From contig NZ_JH597773.1 of assembly GCF_000243335.1 (NCBI RefSeq), positions 624,489 through 688,488 on the forward strand: a DNA stretch of 64,000 bases. Direction: 5' to 3'. This DNA is from Leptonema illini DSM 21528 (GTDB taxonomy: Bacteria; Spirochaetota; Leptospiria; Leptospirales; Leptonemataceae). Below the pieces are notes generated by a model. It searched no databases. It was not told the origin of the DNA and was given only the letters and a program-made list of their open reading frames with translations. Below are positions 30,010 through 40,612 of this stretch, in pieces. The translations under genes and the position numbers were made by a program. The first letter of the stretch is position 1; every line of letters starts with the position of its first letter.

Positions 30010-30906
30010 TCATTCCAGCACACTCTCTAAATAAGAACGATTTTCAACTCCGGGGGGTGAAACGGCGAGAACAAAACCGGAGCCGACACGGGCTTTGAGC
30101 AGTTCTTCCCATCCTTTTTCGAATCCCTTCTCCATAAAACGAACCGTGCAGATTCTGTCTTCGCATTGCCGCTTGAAGTCCGTTCTGCTCTTCCGCTGCA
30201 AATCGAAGCCTCGTCGCAGATCCGAAAAAACCGTATAGCTGCCCGTATCAGGAGAAGACGTCGTTTTCAGAAATTTATCGAGGAAAATAAGACACTGACG
30301 CTTTTGCGAGGAGAGGCGAAGCACATATCCGGCTCTGTCTTCGTCCCTCTCCGTTTCTTCGCGTAGAAGACGATACGGATCAGTTCGATCAAAGGGCATC
30401 TGCAAATGAAATCCCAAATCTTCAGAAATTATGTGAAGCGTGCTCTTATGAATGAGAACGACGGGCTCGTCGTCTGGCCGGTCCGGGGCAAGCTTCGCAA
30501 TTGCGCGAACGTCGGCCGCAACGGGAAAAAACCGGCCGTCCATACTGCGAAGGGCGCTGTACAGTTCTGTCGCCCGATCATGCAGTCCTTTTTCTTCAAA
30601 CGCTTTCGCGCGAGCAAGGACGAAGGCCGCTTCGTCTGTTGACGGAATCGTCAGATTAGCGTTGTCATCATAGAGGTAGGTGCTCAGCGTGCGGCCGTCA
30701 AAATGGTAGCGCTTACCGGCCGAATCAAGCAGGGTCCACACCGTATCGGCCTTTTCCACTTTCACTCTCAGTCGATGCAGGATTCCATCCGTTCGCTGCC
30801 TGTTCTCTTCAAAGTCCGCCCGCAAGGTTGCGGGAGCGATCAGGGCGAACCATGCCGAAAAAAAAATGAGCGAAACAGGCCGTGAGAGCGACTGTGACAT
30901 CTTCAT
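30010..30906 (-). CDS. Exported protein of unknown function
   Basis: A 298-residue protein with a convincing signal peptide (SLIFFSAWFALIAPATLRA, cleavage near residue 30). The mature part starts with RVKVEKADTVWTLLDSAGKR, then a TPR-like helical pair (AKAFEEKGLHDRATELYSAL). Charged mixed structure with several Cys (QCEDRICTVRF) follows, and the chain ends shortly after AVSPPGVENRSYLE. I know no matching family. It ends 15 bp before the SpoIIE phosphatase gene on the same strand, so the two may share a transcript and the exported protein could be linked to its signal. The plsC-like gene is divergent 42 bp away. Confidence 0.65.
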   Translation of the reverse strand: MKMSQSLSRPVSLIFFSAWFALIAPATLRADFEENRQRTDGILHRLRVKVEKADTVWTLLDSAGKRYHFDGRTLSTYLYDDNANLTIPSTDEAAFVLARAKAFEEKGLHDRATELYSALRSMDGRFFPVAADVRAIAKLAPDRPDDEPVVLIHKSTLHIISEDLGFHLQMPFDRTDPYRLLREETERDEDRAGYVLRLSSQKRQCLIFLDKFLKTTSSPDTGSYTVFSDLRRGFDLQRKSRTDFKRQCEDRICTVRFMEKGFEKGWEELLKARVGSGFVLAVSPPGVENRSYLESVLE

Positions 30907-30948
30907 GAATTTGTTGACCCTGAATGGCTGTAATGCATCCTTCCGGTT

Positions 30949-31659
30949 ATGTCAAAAGAAAAAGAGGTCTTTCAGAATCTGAAGGCCGTGCTCAGTCCGC
31001 TGTTGAATATCATGGTGGACATCCAGAAGGAAGGGCTGGAGAACATTCCGACGGAGGGCGGGCGCATCCTCGTCGGGAATCATCGATCTGACATGGATCC
31101 GTTTGTCATTGCCAGCGTCGTCCCGCATTATATCTCCTGGATTGCCGCCGAATACACAAGACGGATTCCCGTATTCGAGCAGCTGATTAAAAATACGGGC
31201 GTTATTCCCATGGAAATTGACGGAAACGTTTCCGTTTCGTCGATCAAAAAGCTGATGTCGGTTTTGAAGGCGGGCGAAATCCTCGGCATCTTTCCCGAAG
31301 GGCATGATTACATGGTAAAAAACGATTTCGCCGCTCCGATGGCTCCCTTTCATTCGGGCTTTGCTATCTTTGCCCTTCGCGCAAAGGCTCCCATCGTACC
31401 TTTTGTGATCGTTCCTATAGAAGAAGAGATCAGCGCTATTCCCGTAACGCCGCAGATTCGATCACTGATCGGCCTTCCCGACGAGGTGGCCCATATACCG
31501 CTCCGCTGCAATTATAAGAAGGTGAAGGTCGTTTTCGAAAAACCGATCCTGCCCGAGTTGTATCGCTCCATGCCCGAACAGGAAGCCGTCAGCTTTCTTT
31601 TGAGCGAATGCCGCTCGAGCATGGAGAGGATTATGCAGCGCGAAGGGATGGTTGTATAA
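30949..31659 (+). CDS. 1-Acylglycerol-3-phosphate acyltransferase family protein
   Basis: PlsC-type acyltransferase, which adds an acyl chain to lysophosphatidic acid at the inner membrane. The catalytic GNHRSDMDPFV (H-x4-D) appears about residue 44, the region EYTRRIPVFEQLIKNTGVIP carries block II, and IFPEGHDYM is the acceptor-binding EG motif (EGH in place of the more common EGTR). VPFVIVP forms the last block. At 236 residues it is the usual length. It is a small single-gene unit: the upstream neighbour is divergent and the downstream one converges 8 bp away. Acyl donor (CoA or ACP) is not determined by sequence. Confidence 0.88.
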   Translation: MSKEKEVFQNLKAVLSPLLNIMVDIQKEGLENIPTEGGRILVGNHRSDMDPFVIASVVPHYISWIAAEYTRRIPVFEQLIKNTGVIPMEIDGNVSVSSIKKLMSVLKAGEILGIFPEGHDYMVKNDFAAPMAPFHSGFAIFALRAKAPIVPFVIVPIEEEISAIPVTPQIRSLIGLPDEVAHIPLRCNYKKVKVVFEKPILPELYRSMPEQEAVSFLLSECRSSMERIMQREGMVV

Positions 31660-31667
31660 CAAACGCC

Positions 31668-32675
31668 TCAGAATTGCATCATAAACGTCGGGCCATACGT
31701 CAGGTACCGAATGGTGGCCACGCTGCGCTCACTGTATTCGGTAGCGACCGTAATTCCGCCGTATTTATGCAGTAGCAGCGTGAACACTCCGTTAGCTACC
31801 CACCTGTTGAAGTTCACATCGCGGCGCGCCTGCAGTCGCAGACTGATAAACCGACGATAGTCCATATAAAGAGCGAAACCCGGTCGATGCGAATGGTAGT
31901 TACGGTTGATCTGCATTCTTGCGGGGATGAGCGCCCCGGGTCCGACCTGACCGTATTCGAGTATGCCGGCACTGAGGCCGGCCGGATCATCAGATAGCAG
32001 CCTGCCCGTCGACGCATCAATGACAGTCCGAACGCGTTCCATGCCGTATCCATGAAACAGCGACAGCGACCAGTTCTGGATCGGGATTTTGATCTGAATA
32101 CCGGCCTGCGCCACCGGGTCAAAAACCTGAACATCGACAGCGACACGGTCGATGGAAGCGATTCCCTCTCCCACCTCGTTCTTAAAAAGCATGCGGTCGA
32201 CAATGGTGCGATCATGCGGTCCGATTCCCTGAAAATAGTGAACGCCGATAAAGGGGCGAATCCATTCGCCATCAAAACGATACTGCAGCGCAAAGACCGT
32301 TCCTGTAACCTCTGTCTTTACCTGCTGGAATCCGTTGAACAACCCTACGGAGTCATCGTTCTTGAACATGGGAAAGACAAAGGACAGATGCATAGCGCTC
32401 CATCCTTTCTTCATGGTCTGAATCTGATACCCGCCACCGTTTCCCGTCCCTGAAACGGACTTGCTGCCGCGAATCAATTCAAGGCCGTCGGTGCCGTCCC
32501 TGAATGTACGGAATTGCAGATCGGTGGAATTCCGCACTGTGCCAAAAAAAGGCGTGAATGTTGTCAGCCATTTATCGGGATCGATGACCGGCCTTTCAAT
32601 TGCCTGCAAGGGCCTCGCATGGAAAGCCGTGGCAAAGCAAAACAGGAGGCCGCCCAAAAAGAGATTGATTCTCAT
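31668..32675 (-). CDS. Predicted outer-membrane beta-barrel protein
   Basis: A 335-residue exported protein. The signal peptide (INLFLGGLLFCFATAFHARPLQA) follows an ATG at 32675, chosen over a longer frame that would place 13 polar residues before it. The mature chain alternates hydrophobic and polar residues in short strands with aromatic girdles, as in AMHLSFVFPMF, GTVFALQYRFDGEW and RPGFALYMDYRRFISLRL. It ends ATIRYLTYGPTFMMQF, with the C-terminal Phe typical of BamA substrates. No known porin or receptor family was recognised, and no plug domain is present. It is likely a small barrel of 12-16 strands. The ParB-like gene lies 50 bp upstream on the same strand. Confidence 0.7.
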   Translation of the reverse strand: MRINLFLGGLLFCFATAFHARPLQAIERPVIDPDKWLTTFTPFFGTVRNSTDLQFRTFRDGTDGLELIRGSKSVSGTGNGGGYQIQTMKKGWSAMHLSFVFPMFKNDDSVGLFNGFQQVKTEVTGTVFALQYRFDGEWIRPFIGVHYFQGIGPHDRTIVDRMLFKNEVGEGIASIDRVAVDVQVFDPVAQAGIQIKIPIQNWSLSLFHGYGMERVRTVIDASTGRLLSDDPAGLSAGILEYGQVGPGALIPARMQINRNYHSHRPGFALYMDYRRFISLRLQARRDVNFNRWVANGVFTLLLHKYGGITVATEYSERSVATIRYLTYGPTFMMQF

Positions 32676-32725
32676 AATCAACCTTTCCCCCGCCGACAAA
32701 GGGTGCAAGAACAATTTAATACTGA

Positions 32726-33112
32726 TTACACTTTAAATAAACGATCGACCACGTCCAGAAGCCAGTTCCAGGCTCTCCAGACGGGGCCTGATCTCTCATA
32801 ACGACGCAGGAGGGTTCGAGCCCTCTCCAGCTCTTCACGGTCAAAATCCTGCCGGACGCTGTTCTCTTCGATCTCAAGAAGCAGGCGGTCCTTCCTTTCC
32901 GGAGCGTCGATTACGCGAACATCGATGGACTCCCAGCCAAGGGCTCGCGCCGCTTCAAGACGTCGGTAGCCCGCAATCAGAGTGTTCTCGGTATCGACGA
33001 TAATCGGCTGCAACAATCCAAACTCGGCAATCGATTCGACAAGATCATCGATTTGAATCTTACGCTTTCTTATGCGGCGAGGAATGCGGATGTCACGTAT
33101 GCGTAAATGCAC
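32726..33112 (-). CDS. Small protein with a ParB/Srx-type N-terminal domain
   Basis: The 128-residue product contains a ParB-like nucleotide-binding domain: IRIPRRIRKRKIQIDDLVES, GLLQPIIVDTENTLIAGYRR and EAARALGWESIDVRVID. The catalytic-pocket signature here is AGYRR-LEAA, where CTP-binding ParB proteins have GERR-xRAA. After it, a helical tail (RRYERSGPVWRAWNWLLDVVDRLF) takes the place of the helix-turn-helix and dimerisation domain, so it is not a complete partition protein. The GTG at 33112 directly before the first strand is my choice; the longer frame to 33241 adds 43 residues that look random. It may regulate a nearby target or be a Srx-like enzyme. Confidence 0.6.
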   Translation of the reverse strand: MHLRIRDIRIPRRIRKRKIQIDDLVESIAEFGLLQPIIVDTENTLIAGYRRLEAARALGWESIDVRVIDAPERKDRLLLEIEENSVRQDFDREELERARTLLRRYERSGPVWRAWNWLLDVVDRLFKV

Positions 33113-33294
33113 ACACCATAGGATGCAGACGCGTCCGATAAGGCAACCTGTTTTTCCCCGGCACAGAGAGGATCGGGATAGGCGCATTGTAGCAGACGAG
33201 TGCCAGCATCGCTTTGGAGTAACGCTGAAGCAAGATCGCATCGATCAAATCCAACTTGACCCTGCGCCCTTGCGGATGAAGCTGCTGGAAAGCA

Positions 33295-34035
33295 ATGAAT
33301 TCCGGCGATGCACCCCGTATTCAGGAACTGAGCGGATTTCTGACAGAGTCACGCTTTCGCAAATTCCGCGACGTGCTCTCTCAGCGAACGCGCTTTGTTT
33401 CGGTCGTTCTTGAAGATCTGTATGATCCGCATAATGGCTCGGCCTGTCTTCGTTCCTGTGAGGCATGCGGAATTCAAGAGGTCCACATCGTCGAAGAACG
33501 GAATGCCTTCATGACGGTCGAAGGCGTGACGATGGGATCGGCTCGCTGGCTTGATCTGCGCCGGCATTACTCGCCCGATGCGCAGGGCAATGCCATTCTG
33601 TCGGATGAGCATTCGGGCGCATCCATCGGGCAGTGCTATGCCGGATTGCGTGATCGGGGTTATACGATCGTCGCCATGACGCCGCATCCCGCTGCCGATA
33701 AGGCAGTTGCCTTTGATCGCCTGCCGCTCTCCGGTCCAGTTGCCGTAGTCTTTGGCTCCGAAAGGGACGGGCTATCTGAAACGGCCATGAACGAAGCCGA
33801 TCTGCACACCCGTCTTCCTATTCACGGATTCGTCGAAAGCTATAACATCTCAGTCGCTTGCGCCCTCACCGTATTCCATCTCGCCGGACGAATCCGCAAC
33901 GAGCTTTTGCCCGAGCAGTGGCAGTTAAGTGGTGAGGATCATGATTCCGTCTTACTTTCCTGGCTGCGACGCAGTATTCGCAATGTCGAGCTCGTTGAGC
34001 GCAGCCTCTCCTCTGAGCCGCGAGTAGAACCGTAG
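33295..34035 (+). CDS. trmH: tRNA (guanosine-2'-O)-methyltransferase TrmH
   Basis: SPOUT-class SAM-dependent enzyme methylating the 2'-OH of G18 in tRNA. The three SpoU motifs are clear: DPHNGSACLRSCEACGIQEV with the catalytic Arg, VAVVFGSERDGLSE, and HGFVESYNISVACAL in the trefoil knot. The C-terminal tail (RRSIRNVELVERSL) is similar to the extension used by TrmH to bind tRNA. At 246 residues it is slightly longer than the E. coli protein. It begins divergent from the ParB-like gene, about 180 bp away. It ends 34 bp before a hairpin at 34069-34083 that may serve both this gene and the convergent gltA gene. Confidence 0.93.
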   Translation: MNSGDAPRIQELSGFLTESRFRKFRDVLSQRTRFVSVVLEDLYDPHNGSACLRSCEACGIQEVHIVEERNAFMTVEGVTMGSARWLDLRRHYSPDAQGNAILSDEHSGASIGQCYAGLRDRGYTIVAMTPHPAADKAVAFDRLPLSGPVAVVFGSERDGLSETAMNEADLHTRLPIHGFVESYNISVACALTVFHLAGRIRNELLPEQWQLSGEDHDSVLLSWLRRSIRNVELVERSLSSEPRVEP

Positions 34036-34068
34036 GACACACCTCTGAAACATCTTATAAACAGAAAA

Positions 34069-34083
34069 AGGGGCATAGCCCCT
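34069..34083. terminator. Bidirectional terminator between trmH and gltA
   Basis: AGGGGC and GCCCCT arms with a 3-nt loop are flanked by AAAAA on the left and CTTTCCTTT on the right. The A-tract gives a U-tract on the minus strand, and the T-rich right flank serves the plus strand. It sits between two convergent genes, the expected place for a shared intrinsic terminator. Confidence 0.75.
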
Positions 34084-34120
34084 CTTTCCTTTATACGCCC
34101 CTGAGGCCTGATAACGAATA

Positions 34121-35410
34121 TCAGCCACGCTGATCAAGAGGAACGTAGGTGCGGTGCGCCGCTCCCGTATAGATCTGTCGCGGACGACCGATCTTCGTCG
34201 TCGGATCTTCGATCATCTCTTTCCACTGAGCGATCCAGCCCGGCATACGACCGAGCGCGAACATGACGGTGAACATCTCGGTCGGAATACCCATCGCCTT
34301 GTAGATGATACCCGAGTAGAAGTCGACGTTCGGATACAGCTTTCTCTCAACGAAGTATTCGTCGTTCAGCGCCGCCTCTTCCAGTTTCATGGCGATCTCA
34401 AGCAGCGGATCGTTCACACCGAGCTTCTGGAGGACTTCGTCGGCCGTCTTCTTGATGATCTTCGCGCGCGGGTCAAAGTTTTTATAAACACGGTGGCCGA
34501 AGCCCATCAGACGGAATGTAGAATTCTTATCTTTTGCCATGTTCAGGTATTTGTTCACGTCGCCGCCATCGTTATGGATGTGCTGCAGCATCTCGATCAC
34601 TTCCTGGTTGGCGCCGCCGTGCAGAGGGCCCCAGAGAGCGCAAACGCCCGAGGCGATCGCAGCGAAGAGATTGGCGCGGCTTGATCCCACCAGGCGAACC
34701 GTTGAAGCCGAACAGTTCTGCTCATGGTCTGCATGCAGAATAAGCAGCAGGTCCAGGGCCTTTTCGATAACGGGATCGACGGCATAGTCCTCTGCCGGCA
34801 CCGAGAACATCATATTAAGGAAGTTACCGATATAAGAAAGCGAGTTACGCGGATACACGAACGGCTGGCCGATCGACTTCTTATAGGAGTATGCGGCGAT
34901 TGTCGGCGTTTTTGCAAGCAGGCGCGTGATCGAAATCTCGCGGTGCCGCGGATTGAGCGGATCGAGCTGATCGTTATAATAACCCGAGAGCGTAAGAATC
35001 ATCGAGCTCAGGATGGCCATCGGATGCGAGTCTTTCGGAAAACCGTCGTAAAGCCTTTTGAGGTCTTCGTGAATCATCGTATGGCGGGTAACCCGATTGC
35101 GGAATTCACCGAACTGGCCCTGGCTGGGAAGCTCTCCATAAATAAGAAGATAAGCCACTTCAAGGAAGCTGGAACGCTGGGCGAGATCTTCGATGTCATA
35201 GCCGCGATAGCGAAGGATGCCCAGTTCTCCGTCGATGAAGGTTACGGCGCTTTTGCAGGCACCCGTATTCATGTAGCCTTCATCCATCGTGATGATACCG
35301 GACTGGCCGCGCAGTTTAGAAATATCCACGCCCGTTTCTTTTTCCGTTCCGACCAGAATCGGAAGTTCATATTCACGACCGAGCACTGACAGCTTCGCAT
35401 TTTCCGACAT
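34121..35410 (-). CDS. gltA: Citrate synthase (type II)
   Basis: Condenses oxaloacetate and acetyl-CoA to citrate at the entry of the TCA cycle. The catalytic residues are in [13 protein letters not shown] (His), [14 protein letters not shown] (His) and [12 protein letters not shown] (Asp). The N-terminal beta domain ([20 protein letters not shown]) and the 429-residue length mark the hexameric, NADH-sensitive Gram-negative type. The start at 35410 follows an AAGGGG tract and matches the family start; the open frame reaches 35494 without support. It is a single gene in an AT-rich leader region (35411-35500, with TTTTTTATATATTCC) that probably holds the promoter. The convergent trmH gene lies downstream. 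Confidence 0.96.
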   Translation of the reverse strand: MSENAKLSVLGREYELPILVGTEKETGVDISKLRGQSGIITMDEGYMNTGACKSAVTFIDGELGILRYRGYDIEDLAQRSSFLEVAYLLIYGELPSQGQFGEFRNRVTRHTMIHEDLKRLYDGFPKDSHPMAILSSMILTLSGYYNDQLDPLNPRHREISITRLLAKTPTIAAYSYKKSIGQPFVYPRNSLSYIGNFLNMMFSVPAEDYAVDPVIEKALDLLLILHADHEQNCSASTVRLVGSSRANLFAAIASGVCALWGPLHGGANQEVIEMLQHIHNDGGDVNKYLNMAKDKNSTFRLMGFGHRVYKNFDPRAKIIKKTADEVLQKLGVNDPLLEIAMKLEEAALNDEYFVERKLYPNVDFYSGIIYKAMGIPTEMFTVMFALGRMPGWIAQWKEMIEDPTTKIGRPRQIYTGAAHRTYVPLDQRG

Positions 35411-35600
35411 ATAGAGAGTCCCCTTCTTTTGCTTGTATGAGTTGATGAAATTACTAAATTTTTTATATATTCCTGATCCCGATTCCGGCGGCAAGCCATT
35501 AATTACACGGTGATGTTTTTTTCATACAGGTCGGCGCAGGTCCGGCTCCACCAGTTCGTTGATACCGGAGACTCCTGCGCATAAAGAAACAGAAAAATGT

Positions 35601-38600
35601 TCAATGCTCGCGCAGTCGCAGCGTCCGCTTCAGCCACCGCGTGAAAGAGACGACCAGTACGAATAAAACGGGAATGACAAAGAGCGTCAATACCGTGGCG
35701 AAGAGTAATCCCCAGGCGAAGGCCAGCGCCATCGGAACAAGGAACGGGTCGGAACCGCCAATCCCGTATGCCGTCGGCAGAAGGCCGAGCACCGTCGTCA
35801 GCGTCGTGAGCATAACCGCTCGCAGGCGCATGGAGCCGGCCTGGAGCGCTACCTCGTCCAGCGGCATCTCAGGGTCTTCCTGAACGATCGTATTGGCGAA
35901 GTCGATCAGAACGATCGAATCGTTCACAACGACGCCCGACAATCCGACAACGCCGAGCAGCGAGATAAAGCTGAGCGGCTCTCCATGCAGAAGAAAGGCC
36001 AGGAGCACTCCGATCAAAGAAAACGGAATGGCAAACAGAACGGCAAAGGGCAATAAAATAGAACGGAAAAGAGAGGCCAGTACCATAAAGTTGATGATCA
36101 ATCCGACGGCAAAGGCATTGCGAAGGCTGGCCATCGACTCTTCAGTATCCTTGTTTTCGCCTCCGAGCCGCGCCTGATAGCCGGGATACGCTGCCATGAT
36201 CTCGCGCAGCTTCGGTGAGATCTGTCGGTTCACCTCGGCGGAACTTGTAACCGTTTCGTCAAGGTTTGCCGTCACCGTTACAAGTCTCTTCGCATCAAGG
36301 TGGTTCAGGGCAACGACGCCTTCGCCGCGATCAAAGCGCACCAGTCGTTTAAGAGGAATCAGCTGTCCTGTTCAATACCTTGATTCGATTCAATGCCTCG
36401 GTCTTTTTATAATGAGCGTCGTGAAAACGCACGCGAATATCGATCTCTTCAGTGCCCTGCTTGATCGAAGTAGGACGCGCGCCGGATAAGGCCGTATTAA
36501 CGGCAAGCGCTACGCTCTGCACCGAGACTCCGGCCCGGGCAGCGACGGCTTCATTAATAAAAAGCCTCACCTCTTCTTTACCGGGCTCATGATCATCGTC
36601 GATGTCTTTCACTCCCACGTATGTAGCAAGAACGGCCTTGAAACGCTCGCCTATCTCTTCCAGTCGATCGTATTCCTTTCCCGTGATTTCAATGGCCACA
36701 GGCTTCCCGACCGGCGGCCCGCCGCGCAGAACCTCAATATCAAGATTTCTCAATAAGCCGGCAAGATCCTCCGATCCTTGAGGTTTATAGGCACTATATC
36801 TCTTACGTTCGGGATCTTCGGGTAACGCCGCCTCCATCTGTTTGCGTTTCTCTTCGTTTAAGAGCCATGAGATCTCGTCTCGCAGCTGATCGATGATCTC
36901 GCCCTCCGTGCGCTCCCGCTTGTTTTCCGGCGTCAGAAATACCATCACCTGAGCGTAATTATATCCGCGGCGTGTGAACGGATCGGTGGAATTCTGCTGA
37001 ATAATACCGGCACGAGAGGTTACGTGCTCGATCTCTTCTTTCGGGAGGCGTTCCAGGGCACGGGTAACGGCAACCGTATACCGGTCCATCTGCTCAAGCG
37101 GAGTAGAGGGATCGGCGACCATCTTGATCTGGAACTGTTCGACGGCGCCGGGAAATAGCTTGAAGCTCCCGAAGGCGCCGAAGGCTATAAACGAGCCGAC
37201 CAACAGCGCAAACATACCGCCAAGCACCGAAAGCTTGTGTCGCAGAGAAAACGAAAGGAGCGGCTCGTAATAGTTTGTTCTGAATCTGTAGAAGCGAGTG
37301 CCTTCCTCACGTATTTCGCTCGCATGCTGGCTGAACTTATTCACGTCATAGAGATGAGAGGGAAGAATAAATATCGACTCGAAGAGAGAGGCTGCCAGAG
37401 TGATGATGACAACAAGAGGAATCGTATAGACGAACTTACCGAATATGCCCGTCATAGACATCAGCGGGGCGAACGAAACCATCGTCGTAAAAACTGATGC
37501 AAAAACGGGCAGGATTACCTCTGCCGTCCCCTTCAATGCGGCCTCATACGTGCGATAGCCCTGTTCGAGCATGCGATAGAAGTTCTCGCTGATGACGATC
37601 GCATCATCGACAAGGATACCGATGACGATGATCATGCCGAACATCGATATGAGATTCAAGGTCACGCCAAGAAAGCTCATAATGATAAACGACGTCGCAA
37701 TCGAAATGGGAATCCCCAGGGCGACCATCAGCGACGTGCGCCATCCCATAAAGAAGAAAAGAGATGCGACGACAAGAACAAGACCGCTGGCGGCATTCGA
37801 GAGAAGCACTCCAAGCCGCCGCTTCACATAGTAAGATATATCATTCACATATGCGACATGAATACTGGCCGGCTTGTCTTTCGAGTACTGATCGACGGTC
37901 TCCTGTACCCTTGCAACCGTCTCGATAATATCGGCGTTGCTTCGTTTAATGACGGTAAGGTTGATCGTCGGTTTACCGTTTGTTCGTTCGATGTATTCTT
38001 CGGGAGCAAAATCGGCCCGCACCGATCCGACACTGGCGATCTTGATGCCCTGCCCGGCATCGTTGGAGCGTATGTACACTGAGGCGATGTCTTCGGCGGT
38101 TAACAGCTCTCCCACCGTGCGCACGCTGCTCGACCGGCCCCTCTGGATGACCTCACCGCCTGGAAAGTTCACATTCCTTTCCAGAAGAGCGAGCAACACC
38201 TGCTCAAGGCCCAGATAGTTCGAGGCCAGACGATCAGGATCAAGCAGAACATGATACTCCGCGTCTCTCCAGCCCTTACGCTCTATGCGAGCGACTTCGT
38301 CGAGAAGCAGCAGGCTGTCCTCAAGCTTCTCGGCCTCGTCACGCAGCTGTCGGTATGACATGAGCGGCCGGCCGAATTCATCGACATCGAGCTCAAGGCA
38401 TATATCGAGGACGGGCGTCAGATCCGAGCCGATCTCAAGAACAAGCGGAGTCTCGGCGTCGTCGGGCAGATCGTTCACACGATCGACGGCTGAACGAATA
38501 TCATCGACGACCTTCTGCGTATCTTCGGTATCGGGATCGATCTTTATGGTTATACCTGATCTGTTGTCGATAGAGGAGGAACGCATCTCCTCGATGCCGT

Positions 38601-38826
38601 CCACTCCCTTGAGTTCTTCTTCGAGCGGATTGGTGATCAACTTTTCGATCTCGGCCGGTGAGGCGCCCGGATAGACGGTCGTGACGACGACGATATCGAA
38701 GTCGACTCTTGGGAAGGCCTCTCTGTTCAGCGTTGCCGCCGTGTAACCGCCCCACGTAATGATCAGAAACGTGAGCAGGTTGCCAAAAATACTGCGTTTC
38801 AGGAAGAATTCTATCAGTGCTGCCAT
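35601..38826 (-). pseudogene. RND-family efflux transporter gene split by a frameshift
   Basis: Two frames on the minus strand make up one AcrB/MexB-like inner-membrane pump. The first (38826 to 36349, 825 aa) starts IEFFLKRSIFGNLLTF and has PGASPAEIEKLITNPLEEEL, the proton-relay span GILVDDAIVISENF and most of the periplasmic domains. It ends early after [10 protein letters not shown]. The second (to 35601, about 246 aa) continues with [33 protein letters not shown] and the last spans. Shifting one base near 36365 joins them as [17 protein letters not shown]. Together they would be about 1070 residues, the normal length. The gene may be inactivated, or the shift may be a sequencing error. 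No membrane-fusion or outer-membrane partner gene is adjacent. Confidence 0.85.
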
Positions 38827-38930
38827 GAACGAACAACAGCTGTTCAGTCAAATGCGAACGGTCAATCACTTATTTCAAGGTCAGCTTGACAGCCGCGTCC
38901 CGGCCGGAAGCCTGAAAGCAGGAGAGAGAA

Positions 38931-40574
38931 ATGCACCCAGAAATCAAGGCTACGATGATGGATTATCAGCTAACCATCCCATCCATTCTCAAAAGAGCTC
39001 GTGACGTTCATCCTCATAAGACGATCGTCACGAAAATGAACGATGAGAGCATCCATCGCGAAACATACGGCGAATTCTACAGGCGTACGAGGCGACTCAT
39101 GGACGCCCTGCGCAAGGCGGGCGTAAAGCCCGGCGATCGCATCGGCACCGTCGGCATGAACCACTACCGACATCTCGAGGTTTACTTCGCCGCTCCGTCC
39201 ATCGGAGCCGTGCTTCACACCATTAACGTTCGACTGTTTCCCGAACAGCTGATCTACATCATCAACAATGCGCAGGATCGCATCATCTTCGTCGACAAAT
39301 CCCTTACGAAAATGATCGCCGCGCATATCGGCGAGATCAAAGGCGTCGAACGCTTCGTTATCATGGACGACCTCGAAGCCGGCGAGGCGGCTCCGCTTCC
39401 GAACGTCGTCGACTACGAGGCCTTTCTTGCCACAGGCGACGCCTCGGCCGCCGATGCCGAAGATACGTATACGGTGAACGAAAACGACCCGGCGGGCCTC
39501 TGCTATACTTCGGGCACGACGGGCAATCCGCGCGGAGTGCTTTACAGCCATCGATCGATCTACCTGCACAGCATGGCGATCTGCATGGCCGATACGCTTG
39601 CCGTCGCCGAACGTGAAACCATTCTGCCCGTCGTTCCCATGTTTCATGTGAATGCCTGGGGCATTCCCTTTGCAGCCGTGATGACGGGAGCAAAGCTTGC
39701 CTTTCCGGGAAAACATCTTCTCGGGTCGGCGCTGGCCTCGTTTCTTGAGCAGGAAAAGGTGACGATGGCAGCCGGAGTTCCGACCATCTGGAACGTTCTG
39801 CTACAGCATCTGCGTAAGAACAAACACGATCTCTCGTCGCTGCATACGATGGTCGTCGGAGGCTCGGCCGCTCCGAAGGCGATGATAGAGGCCTACGATA
39901 AAGAGTTCGGCATTCGCATTCTGCATGCATGGGGCATGACGGAGCTCTCTCCCGTCGGAACGGTCTCGCGTCTTCGCGCAGAGATGGAAGACTGGACCTA
40001 TGAAAAGCAGCTTGAGATGCGCGGCAAGCAGGGACCGGCCGTCGCCGGCATCGAGATCAGAGCGATCGACGACCAGGGCAAGGACGTGCCGCGCGACGGC
40101 AAGACCTCCGGCGAGATGATCGTTCGCGGCCCATGGGTGACGGGTTCGTATTTTGGCCTGGATGCTCCCGAATCCTTCACCACTGACGGATGGTTTCGCA
40201 CCGGAGACGTCGTGACAATCGACGAGTTCGGCTACGTAATGATCACAGACCGAAAAAAGGATCTGATCAAAACCCGCGGCGAATGGATTTCCAGCGTTGA
40301 GATGGAAGGTCTTGTGCTCGGCGTCAGCGGAGTACTCGAGGCCGCCGTTGTGGCCCGTCCCGACGATGTGCGCGGCGAGGCGCCCGTCGTCTTTGTCGTT
40401 GCGCGCGAGAATGAAACCGTCGAGAAGAAGGCTGTGATCGAAGAGCTGAAAAAGCACTTCGCCCACTGGCAGCTACCGCATCAGGATGACGTGCGCTTCA
40501 TTGACGCCATCCCCAAAACAAGCGTCGGCAAGTTCGACAAGAAGATGCTGCGTGCACAGCTGACCGCCGAATAA
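38931..40574 (+). CDS. Acyl-CoA synthetase (AMP-forming fatty acid ligase)
   Basis: Activates fatty acids to acyl-CoA through an acyl-adenylate. The ATP-binding P-loop [17 protein letters not shown] lies about residue 190, [12 protein letters not shown] is the adenine-site A5 motif, [16 protein letters not shown] is A7, and [20 protein letters not shown] is A8. The catalytic lysine occurs in [13 protein letters not shown] at the C-terminus. At 547 residues it fits the medium/long-chain class (AlkK-like), with chain length undetermined. It is cytoplasmic or membrane-associated. AGGAGAG before the ATG is a good ribosome site. The broken RND gene is divergent from it, and thiG follows 38 bp downstream on the same strand. 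Confidence 0.9.
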   Translation: MHPEIKATMMDYQLTIPSILKRARDVHPHKTIVTKMNDESIHRETYGEFYRRTRRLMDALRKAGVKPGDRIGTVGMNHYRHLEVYFAAPSIGAVLHTINVRLFPEQLIYIINNAQDRIIFVDKSLTKMIAAHIGEIKGVERFVIMDDLEAGEAAPLPNVVDYEAFLATGDASAADAEDTYTVNENDPAGLCYTSGTTGNPRGVLYSHRSIYLHSMAICMADTLAVAERETILPVVPMFHVNAWGIPFAAVMTGAKLAFPGKHLLGSALASFLEQEKVTMAAGVPTIWNVLLQHLRKNKHDLSSLHTMVVGGSAAPKAMIEAYDKEFGIRILHAWGMTELSPVGTVSRLRAEMEDWTYEKQLEMRGKQGPAVAGIEIRAIDDQGKDVPRDGKTSGEMIVRGPWVTGSYFGLDAPESFTTDGWFRTGDVVTIDEFGYVMITDRKKDLIKTRGEWISSVEMEGLVLGVSGVLEAAVVARPDDVRGEAPVVFVVARENETVEKKAVIEELKKHFAHWQLPHQDDVRFIDAIPKTSVGKFDKKMLRAQLTAE

Positions 40575-40612
40575 CGCTTTGCCCCGAGAACCGTTTGCTT
40601 TTTCTTGTTAGC

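Noticed and set aside
40575-40612. TPP riboswitch upstream of thiG
   Set aside because: The gap is only 38 bp and lacks the conserved CTGAGA and ACCTGA segments.
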